Of a DNA stretch of 16,563 nucleotides, positions 1 to 6,061 are shown piece by piece. The number at the start of each line of letters is the position of its first letter. Position 1 is the first letter of the stretch. Origin of the DNA: Desulfuromonas sp. SDB (GTDB lineage Bacteria; SDB-A). The position numbers and the translations under genes are program-made. The notes beneath the pieces are model-generated. The model had not been told where the DNA came from. It worked only from the letters and a program-made list of their open reading frames with translations, and searched no databases. Where the stretch lies: the NCBI GenBank assembly GCA_001412365.1, contig LKUE01000412.1:1-16563 (forward strand), written 5' to 3'.

Positions 1-2
1 AA

Positions 3-1226
3 TTAATTGATTTCACCAGCTTTTTTCAAAGAAATTTTTGACAATATTGGTCCAATCAACTCGTGGATTACAGTAGCCCCAATAATGATACTTATAATAT
101 AGTCTGCAATAACGGAAAATTCTTGGTGCTGTTTGATCACCAGAGCCAAGCCCACTACAATACCCCCCTGGGGTATCAATCCCCCTATGGTATATTTTTT
201 TACAGGAGGAGAGCTTCTGGAAATAGTTGCTCCCAGCCAGGTTCCCACAAATTTTCCGGAATTCCGAAGCACTATAAAAATCAGCACCAGCAAGATAGAA
301 GAGCCGAAAACTTTAAAATTAAGATGCATCCCGCTCAGGGTAAAAAATATTACAAATATAATTTCCTCGGTATATCTTTCCAATATCTGAAAAATTTTCT
401 GCCGGTTGGGATTGAAATTAACTACAATTAAACCCATTGACATTGACGCCAGCAGGGGATCCGCCCCTACCAGGTCGGACAAACCGTAACTCAGAGATAG
501 AAAAGCCATAATCAGCACCAGGTAAACACCATCGCTATCACCTTTGACTATTTTATTGAAAAGATTCAACAAAACGCCAAATAAAACCCCGATTGCCACG
601 GAGCCAATTATTATCAGCATTGGTTTAAACACCGATGAAAAAAAACTAAATCCAATATGTGCCATTAAACTCTGGGAAATAACTATGGCAAAACTGAAAT
701 TGATAATTCCCATTACATCATCAAATGCCGCCACTCCCATCACCGTAGAGCTGACTGGTCCTTTAGCCTTGTATTCATGGGCTACCGCTAGTATTGAAGT
801 AGGATCGGTGGGAGATGCCAAAGCGGCAATTAATAAACTAAACGGAATATATGTGGCGATAAGAGTAGCATGAGGTATTTTTAACATCATCGGTGAAAAA
901 AGCACAAAACCCAAGGAAGTGGCAATAAATGCCAGTTGCGCTTCAAAAAAAGTGATGCTGATAATTCCCTTCCCCAATTCCTTGATTTTCTTAAACAGCA
1001 GGGACCCTCCTATGGAAAAGGCAATCACTGCTAAAGACAGGTTGGTGACGGGATCAGTATGGTCAATAAAATTAGCAGGGATTATTCCGGTCAAATCAGG
1101 ATCAAGCAATATTCCCGCCACAATGTAACCGGTAATCTTTGGCAGCTTCACTGCTTTGGCTATTTCACCAAACAGAAATCCAAAAAACAGGATTAAGCCA
1201 ATTAATAAAATAGAATTAGAAAACAT
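3..1226 (-). CDS. Cation:proton antiporter, CPA2 (KefB/NapA-like) family, membrane domain only
   Basis: A 407-residue integral membrane protein that probably exchanges Na+ or K+ for H+ across the cytoplasmic membrane. Hydrophobic segments run through the whole length (about 12-13 helices). The family-typical stretch ALASPTDPTSILA (residues 135-147) is followed by an AAFDDV motif with Asp169-Asp170. A paired acidic site at this place is typical of electrogenic CPA2 antiporters (family knowledge). No cytoplasmic TrkA-N/TrkA-C regulatory domain follows, so it is the short form. The gene is complete: its stop lies at the very edge of the window and its ATG is preceded on the minus strand by a GAGG-containing leader. 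It is transcribed divergently from the permease-EIIA fusion gene. The cation is not determinable from sequence. Confidence 0.88.
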   Translation of the reverse strand: MFSNSILLIGLILFFGFLFGEIAKAVKLPKITGYIVAGILLDPDLTGIIPANFIDHTDPVTNLSLAVIAFSIGGSLLFKKIKELGKGIISITFFEAQLAFIATSLGFVLFSPMMLKIPHATLIATYIPFSLLIAALASPTDPTSILAVAHEYKAKGPVSSTVMGVAAFDDVMGIINFSFAIVISQSLMAHIGFSFFSSVFKPMLIIIGSVAIGVLFGVLLNLFNKIVKGDSDGVYLVLIMAFLSLSYGLSDLVGADPLLASMSMGLIVVNFNPNRQKIFQILERYTEEIIFVIFFTLSGMHLNFKVFGSSILLVLIFIVLRNSGKFVGTWLGATISRSSPPVKKYTIGGLIPQGGIVVGLALVIKQHQEFSVIADYIISIIIGATVIHELIGPILSKISLKKAGEIN

Positions 1227-1252
1227 CTCTCTTTGTCCTCTTGTATAATTTC

Positions 1253-1281
1253 ATTATAAACACAATATCTTCCAGATAAAA
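1253..1281 (-). promoter_or_regulatory. Candidate sigma-A-type promoter for the antiporter gene
   Basis: Read on the minus strand, a perfect TATAAT (1258 to 1253) lies 17 bp after a weak TTTTAT (1281 to 1276). Transcription would start near 1246, giving a leader of about 20 nt that carries the GAGG ribosome site. The -35 match is poor, so this rests mainly on the -10. The rest of the 126-bp divergent spacer (1227-1352) shows no convincing promoter for the permease fusion gene; a plus-strand TATAAT at 1244-1249 lacks a -35 at the right distance. Confidence 0.35.
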
Positions 1282-1352
1282 GAGGTTTCTCCATCCAGGA
1301 TTTATATTGAGTATTAATGAATATGGGGTAAACTTAAATTACGGATTCATCA

Positions 1353-3209
1353 ATGAAACTAAAAAAAGATCTTCTTTTAAGCGATGTGTTCTGTGTAGCC
1401 TCTGGTTCCATGATTAGTTCCGGATTGTTTGTTCTTCCCGCCATAGCTTATGCCAATTTAGGAGGGGCAGTTTTTCTTGCCTATCTAGCCGCAGGTATTC
1501 TGGTCATTCCCACGGTATTCAGCAAGGCGGAACTGTCAACAGCTATGCCTAAGGCAGGAGGAACTTATTTTTTCATTGATCGAAGCATGGGTGCAGGCTT
1601 CGGAACATTGGCTGGAATTTCCGCCTGGTTTTCACTAAGTTTTAAAAGTGCTTTTGCTTTTATCGGCATAGGCGCATTTGCCAGTTTGTTACTTCCTGAT
1701 ATTTCCATGTTGGAAATAAAGTTAATATCCATTGCCTGTTGCCTGTTATTTACGGTGGTAAATCTACTCAGCGTCAAACATACCGGAAGATTTCAAACCA
1801 TCCTCGTTTTCGGTCTGATTTCCATAGTGGTTTATTACATAATTACCTCTTTTCCCCATATTTCCCCTGACAACTATCAACCTCTTTTCAAGGGCAGTTT
1901 CAGAACATTTTTGGCTACAGTAGGATTAATTTTTATTTCCTATGGAGGATTAACCAAGGTGGTCAGCATTGCGGAAGAAGTTGACCAGCCCACGGTAAAC
2001 TTGCCCCGGGGAATATTGCTTTCCTTTTTTGTGGTTACCACTTTATATGTGTTAGCTGTATTTGTTACGGTGGGATTGATGGGCAATCAACTGATGGTTG
2101 ATAATAATCCGGTGTTAACTCCGTTGTCTCTGGCTGCTAAAAAATATTCAGGAAGCTTGGGGTTGGGATTGCTGTCAATGGCAGCTATTCTGGCTTTTTT
2201 AACCACTGGAAATGCGGGGATTCTTGCTTCTTCCCGGACACCACTGGCAATGAGTAGAGACAGGCTTCTTCCTTCTCTGTTCAGTAAAATTGGAACAAAA
2301 CATCAAACTCCCTATATATCCATCTTGCTAACTTCATTATTTATGATTTCGGTGATAACTTTCCTGGACTTAGAAATGCTTGTCAAAACTGCATCTACTC
2401 TTAAATTGCTGCTATTTGCTTTTGTAAACATATCTGTAATCATTATGAGAGAAAGCGGCATTCAAAATTACCGCCCTAAATTCAAAGCCCCCGGGTACCC
2501 CTGGCTCCAGATTGCAGGAATTCTAAGTTACGGAATATTGATTTTTGAAATGGGTTATGTTCCCTTAGTGATATCCGGAAGTTTTCTTTGTTCGGGACTT
2601 CTATGGTATTGGCTTTACGGACGGATAAGATCCAACCGGGAATCAGCAGCCGTTCACTTAATTCGAAAAATAACCGCCAGGGAATTGCAAGCTGAACCCC
2701 TGGAAAATGAATTAAGAGAAATCGTCAGGGAAAGAGACGGCATTTCCAAAGACCGGTTTGATTTAATTATTGAAAACTGTGAAGCAGTTGATATTACCCA
2801 GTATATGGAAATGGAAGATTTCTTCAAATTGATATCTAAGCATATATCTCCGGGACTGGAAATAAAACCGGAAGAGTTCTTTTCTTCGATTATGGCAAGA
2901 GAAAACGAAAGCACCACCGTGCTAACCCCGTTTTTAGCCATTCCCCATATTATCCTAAAGGGTGAACATAAATTTAACATTATCTTAGCCAGATCCTGCC
3001 CGGGGATTAAATTTCCCGGCAATTCAGAATTAGTTCATGCTGTTTTTATTTTAGCAGGCTCCCGGGATGAAAGAAATTTTCATCTACAGGCATTAGCTGC
3101 TTTTGCTCAAATTGTTCAAAATCCTGATTTTGAAAACAGATGGTTGAAAGCGCCGGGCACTCAGGCTTTAAAAGATATAATCCTGCTGGGTTCAAGATCC
3201 AGAATTTAA
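1353..3209 (+). CDS. APC-family amino acid permease fused to a C-terminal PTS EIIA-like domain
   Basis: A 618-residue fusion. Residues 1 to about 425 form an APC-superfamily transporter with about 12 helices. It opens with the substrate-binding type motif SGSMISSGLFVLP (residues 18-30) and has the conserved PKAGGTYFF (66-74), typical of amino acid/cation symporters. After a charged linker (about 425-485), residues 486-618 resemble a fructose/mannitol-type EIIA domain. It keeps the phospho-acceptor context AIPH (His532), the preceding RENESTT stretch (516-522) and the second conserved His in NFHLQAL (His577). EIIA domains accept phosphate from HPr. Here the domain probably senses PTS or nitrogen-PTS phosphorylation and gates transport (inference), since no EIIB or EIIC is nearby. 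The ribosome site is weak (GGAT, 1343-1346). The stop codon overlaps the stop of the convergent MATE gene. The amino acid substrate is unknown. Confidence 0.88.
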   Translation: MKLKKDLLLSDVFCVASGSMISSGLFVLPAIAYANLGGAVFLAYLAAGILVIPTVFSKAELSTAMPKAGGTYFFIDRSMGAGFGTLAGISAWFSLSFKSAFAFIGIGAFASLLLPDISMLEIKLISIACCLLFTVVNLLSVKHTGRFQTILVFGLISIVVYYIITSFPHISPDNYQPLFKGSFRTFLATVGLIFISYGGLTKVVSIAEEVDQPTVNLPRGILLSFFVVTTLYVLAVFVTVGLMGNQLMVDNNPVLTPLSLAAKKYSGSLGLGLLSMAAILAFLTTGNAGILASSRTPLAMSRDRLLPSLFSKIGTKHQTPYISILLTSLFMISVITFLDLEMLVKTASTLKLLLFAFVNISVIIMRESGIQNYRPKFKAPGYPWLQIAGILSYGILIFEMGYVPLVISGSFLCSGLLWYWLYGRIRSNRESAAVHLIRKITARELQAEPLENELREIVRERDGISKDRFDLIIENCEAVDITQYMEMEDFFKLISKHISPGLEIKPEEFFSSIMARENESTTVLTPFLAIPHIILKGEHKFNIILARSCPGIKFPGNSELVHAVFILAGSRDERNFHLQALAAFAQIVQNPDFENRWLKAPGTQALKDIILLGSRSRI

Positions 3210-4633
3210 GAAGCCAGTAAAATTTTTTCTTTTAAATACTTCCAGTTCCATCTGAAAACCATAACTGAGGTTTTAACCTTACCTTTTAGCTGGGGATGAA
3301 GCTCTAAAAGTATTCCAAACCATATGCTTAAAATGGTTCCCTTGACAATGCTGGTAATGGTTATGCTCCACCAAACGCCATCTAATCCTAATAGCAAAAA
3401 TTCAGACAGCACAACGGCTAGAGGAATTCTCAAACCAGTAAAAATGATTCCAATTATCGAAGGAGGAATTGTCCTTCCCAATCCATTAAATGCTCCTGCT
3501 GAAATAATTTCGTAGCACATCAAAAGTTGAGATAAAGCTAAAATTTTCAGATAGGAAACTCCATAGCTTACGGTTTCAGCATCATGAACAAAAAGTTTTA
3601 CCAGGAATTCAGGCCAAAACCACAATATTGCAGAGGTTACCAGCCCCAGAATTGAAATCAAGCCCATGGTTAGATAATATCCCTTGAAAATTCTATTCCA
3701 CTTTGCTGCCCCAAAATTTTGTCCGATGAAAGCACACAGGGCGGTTGAAAATCCACTGGCAGTCATATAAGAGATTCCCTCAACCTGTATGCCAATCTTC
3801 TGAGCAGCAATGGGCAATGCGCCCCATTGAGATATTATGCGAGCTAAAAAAATTGCAAAAACAGAAAAAGATAAACTTTGAAGGGCAATGGGCAATCCAA
3901 ATCTAATAATTTTAATTATATAATTCCAGGAGGGCAGCTTAAAAAAATTCAATCCTGGAAGGGGCTGCTTTTTATGCTTTAAATAAAACAAAAAAATTAC
4001 AGTTACTATAACTTGAGATAATACAGTGGACCAAGCTGCTCCTACTATTCCCAAAGCAGGGAAGAAACCAATGCCAAAAATCAAAAATGGGTCGAGAATA
4101 ATATTTAAAGCCAGTCCTATGGAGTTAATATAGAAAGGAGTGCGGCTGTTTCCTGAACCGTTGTAAATTCCTGAAAAAACCGGATTTAAAAACATAACCA
4201 CTGAGCTAAAGGAGATAATTCCCAAATAGGAAATTGACATATTAATCACTGGTTGCTGCTTAAACCCGTAAAACTGCACGAATTGTCCTCTAAATAAAAA
4301 CATTACCACCCCGAATATTATGGACATAAATAAACTCAATTGGATGGAGTTTTCAGAGAACAGTTTAGCCAGGTTTAAATCACCTTTTCCCAATGACTGT
4401 GAAACGCCGATTTCTGCGCCAACTTTGGTTATTAAAATAAAGGAAAACCCAAACCAAATTAAAAATCCAGCGGTGCCGATAGCGGCGACAGCTTCACTGC
4501 TGATCTTTCCTATCCAGATCATATCAGTAAGACTGTAGGTCATTTGAATTAAGGAAGTGGCTATTACCGGCATAGCCATTTTAAAGATATTACCAAGGAT
4601 ATTACCCTTGGTAAGGTCTTGTGTTTTCGGCAT
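3206..4633 (-). CDS. MATE-family efflux transporter
   Basis: A 475-residue inner-membrane protein of the multidrug and toxic compound extrusion family, which exports cationic compounds using a Na+ or H+ gradient. It opens with the typical DLTKGNILGNIFKMAMPVI (residues 6-24), contains two homologous halves of about six helices each, and its length fits the usual 440-480 residues. Conserved segments visible include MTYSLTDMIWIG in helix 1-2 and GFSTALCAFIGQNFGA in the second half, the MATE repeat signature. The ATG has only a weak upstream ribosome site. The gene is convergent with the permease-EIIA gene and divergent from the molybdenum-hydroxylase operon. Nothing in the sequence ties its substrate to the purine cluster. 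It is not one of the common uracil-xanthine permeases. Confidence 0.9.
   Translation of the reverse strand: MPKTQDLTKGNILGNIFKMAMPVIATSLIQMTYSLTDMIWIGKISSEAVAAIGTAGFLIWFGFSFILITKVGAEIGVSQSLGKGDLNLAKLFSENSIQLSLFMSIIFGVVMFLFRGQFVQFYGFKQQPVINMSISYLGIISFSSVVMFLNPVFSGIYNGSGNSRTPFYINSIGLALNIILDPFLIFGIGFFPALGIVGAAWSTVLSQVIVTVIFLFYLKHKKQPLPGLNFFKLPSWNYIIKIIRFGLPIALQSLSFSVFAIFLARIISQWGALPIAAQKIGIQVEGISYMTASGFSTALCAFIGQNFGAAKWNRIFKGYYLTMGLISILGLVTSAILWFWPEFLVKLFVHDAETVSYGVSYLKILALSQLLMCYEIISAGAFNGLGRTIPPSIIGIIFTGLRIPLAVVLSEFLLLGLDGVWWSITITSIVKGTILSIWFGILLELHPQLKGKVKTSVMVFRWNWKYLKEKILLAS
4590..4614. repeat. 9-bp inverted repeat inside the start of the MATE gene
   Basis: TTACCAAGG (4590-4598) and CCTTGGTAA (4606-4614) are perfect reverse complements around a 7-nt loop. 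In the MATE mRNA this would fold about 20-45 nt after the start codon, in codons 7-15. It arises partly from a repeated codon string encoding Gly-Asn-Ile-Leu-Gly-Asn, so it may be coincidence. A hairpin this close to the start could reduce translation (inference). Confidence 0.4.
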
Positions 4634-4659
4634 TATTTACATTTTTTTTGAATTTGGAA

Positions 4660-4688
4660 AATTTAGAAGCACTGACCGAAAAAGTAAA
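4660..4688 (-). promoter_or_regulatory. Candidate promoter for the MATE gene
   Basis: On the minus strand TTTACT (4688 to 4683) is followed after 17 bp by TAAATT (4665 to 4660). Transcription would start near 4653, about 20 nt before the MATE ATG. Both hexamers are only moderate matches in an AT-rich spacer, so confidence is low. Confidence 0.3.
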
Positions 4689-4723
4689 GGATTATTTATC
4701 TGAATCCATTTTTGTTATTGCTA

Positions 4724-4752
4724 TTGACAGAAAATTTTTCTACTTCTAATAT
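4724..4752 (+). promoter_or_regulatory. Near-consensus sigma-A promoter of the molybdenum-hydroxylase operon
   Basis: A perfect -35 TTGACA (4724-4729) is followed after exactly 17 bp by TAATAT (4747-4752). The expected start of transcription, about 7 nt downstream, is at 4758-4761, on or next to the ATG at 4761. No Shine-Dalgarno sequence lies before that ATG, which is consistent with a leaderless mRNA. A second TATAAT (4755-4760) abuts the ATG but is 25 bp from TTGACA, too far to pair with it. Confidence 0.6.
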
Positions 4753-4760
4753 TTTATAAT

Positions 4761-5585
4761 ATGTCTGAGCCCAAATGGTATTATCCAACTGATGTTGATT
4801 CCGCCATTGAACTTCTGAATTTAAATGAACCCCTGTTTCATGCGGGGGGAACGGGAATACTGATGAGAGGTTTTTTGGGAGTGAGTAATATAATTGATTT
4901 ACAGAATTTGAAGCTGAATTACACTATTTGTCAAAATAAAAACATAACTATAGGTGCAATGACTTCATTTTCTCAGGTAATAAAATTCATTAAAACCATA
5001 AATTTAAATTCACTGTTAATAAAATCCTTATCCAGGGCGGGGACAACTCCATTGAGAAATAGAATCACCCTGGGAGGAAGTTTAGCCTTTTTGCCGCCTT
5101 GGTCTGATCTCATTGGTCCCTTAATTGCTTTAAACGCTAAAGTTGAAGTTAAAGGGCTTAATCAGGGCATTTACCCCATACAAGAATTTATAAGAAATCC
5201 ATCCATACAGAATAAAAGTTTGATAACTGGAATAAATTATCCCTTATCTGACTATTCTAATTTTTACCATCGAGCCACCCTTACCCAGGTGGGATTTGCT
5301 AACTTTACCTTATCCATAATTGGAAAACAGAAAAGCCGGACTGTTGAAAATTTAAAAATTGTAATAACCGGAACAAAAAACAGATATCAAAATCTAACTG
5401 ATTTAGAGCAAAAACTAATTGATAGACCAGTTGATTTTAATTACTTTGAAAAGAATGTTAATTCCACCCAGCTTGATTTTTCTGCAAAAGAACTCGGTTC
5501 GTCAGAGTACATCACTCGCCTGGCTAAATACCATTTGTTAAACGGCTTACAGCAGGTGTTCACTGAGGAGAAAGAAGATAAATGA
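4761..5585 (+). CDS. Molybdenum hydroxylase FAD-binding subunit (XdhB/CoxM-like)
   Basis: The 274-residue medium subunit of a xanthine-dehydrogenase-type enzyme. It binds FAD and passes electrons from the 2Fe-2S subunit to NAD or another acceptor. The N-terminus WYYPTDVDSAIELL is the usual start of this family and supports the chosen ATG. The first FAD loop is HAGGTG (residues 27-32). The second is TTPLRNRITLGGS (95-107), equivalent to the common IRN-x-ATIGGN motif with Ser in place of Asn. SSEYITRLAKYHLLNGL near the C-terminus matches the end of the CO-dehydrogenase flavoprotein C-terminal domain. At 274 residues it is slightly short. It is first in the operon, and its stop overlaps the next start as ATGA. 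The substrate is carried by the large subunit, so purine specificity is inferred from context. Confidence 0.9.
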   Translation: MSEPKWYYPTDVDSAIELLNLNEPLFHAGGTGILMRGFLGVSNIIDLQNLKLNYTICQNKNITIGAMTSFSQVIKFIKTINLNSLLIKSLSRAGTTPLRNRITLGGSLAFLPPWSDLIGPLIALNAKVEVKGLNQGIYPIQEFIRNPSIQNKSLITGINYPLSDYSNFYHRATLTQVGFANFTLSIIGKQKSRTVENLKIVITGTKNRYQNLTDLEQKLIDRPVDFNYFEKNVNSTQLDFSAKELGSSEYITRLAKYHLLNGLQQVFTEEKEDK

Positions 5586-6061
5586 ACGGAACTTTCATTG
5601 TTAATAAAGTTGCCTGCAATTTCAGTTTTAATCCCACCGCTCGTTTATTAACTGTACTCAGAGATAACGGTTTTACCGAAGTGAAGCAGGGTTGCCAAGA
5701 AGGACTGTGTGGCGCTTGCCTGGTTATAATTGACCAACAGCTGGTCAATTCCTGTCAGGTATTAGCGGCAAGCTGTCTGCAAAAACAAATTACTACGGTT
5801 AAAGGGATAGGCACCCTTCACCATCCCCATATTATTCAAGAAGCATTTGTAGAAGCAGGTGCAGTACAGTGCGGTTTCTGCACCCCGGGAATGGTTCTGG
5901 CAACTTACAATTTACTGAACCAGATACCCCAACCCAGTGAAGAGCAGATAAAACAATTTCTGGATGGGAATCTCTGTAGATGCACCGGTTATGTTAAAAT
6001 CATAAATGCAGTAAAAATTGCTGCCCGTAGACTAAACCAGGGGAACCATGGCAAAAACTGA
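5582..6061 (+). CDS. Molybdenum hydroxylase 2Fe-2S subunit (CoxS/XdhC-type small subunit)
   Basis: A 159-residue electron-transfer subunit carrying two 2Fe-2S clusters. The plant-ferredoxin-like N-terminal domain has Cys38, Cys43, Cys46 and Cys58 in the pattern CxxxxCxxC...C. The helical C-terminal domain has CGFC (97-100) and CRC (132-134), ligands of the cluster next to the molybdopterin. All eight ligands are present, so it should be functional. The length is normal (150-170). The start overlaps the FAD-subunit stop by 4 nt, and its own end overlaps the molybdenum subunit by 14 nt, indicating translational coupling of all three chains. In E. coli XdhD this domain is fused to the molybdenum domain; here it is separate. 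Confidence 0.95.
   Translation: MNGTFIVNKVACNFSFNPTARLLTVLRDNGFTEVKQGCQEGLCGACLVIIDQQLVNSCQVLAASCLQKQITTVKGIGTLHHPHIIQEAFVEAGAVQCGFCTPGMVLATYNLLNQIPQPSEEQIKQFLDGNLCRCTGYVKIINAVKIAARRLNQGNHGKN
5728..5750. repeat. 9-bp inverted repeat within the 2Fe-2S subunit gene
   Basis: AATTGACCA (5728-5736) and TGGTCAATT (5742-5750) are perfect reverse complements with a 5-nt loop. It lies in codons for residues around Asp51-Asn57, between the third and fourth cluster cysteines. It could form an intragenic mRNA hairpin. No function can be assigned and chance is possible. Confidence 0.4.

Noticed and set aside
63-431. 122-codon open frame on the plus strand opposite the antiporter gene
   Set aside because: Mirror of hydrophobic antiporter codons; composition is random-like and polar, no motif.
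2654-3022. 122-codon open frame on the minus strand opposite the EIIA domain
   Set aside because: Antisense to a clearly conserved domain with no ribosome site or recognisable motif.
4755-4760. TATAAT directly before the operon ATG as the -10 element
   Set aside because: It is 25 bp from TTGACA and would start transcription inside the conserved FAD-subunit N-terminus; TAATAT at 17 bp fits better.
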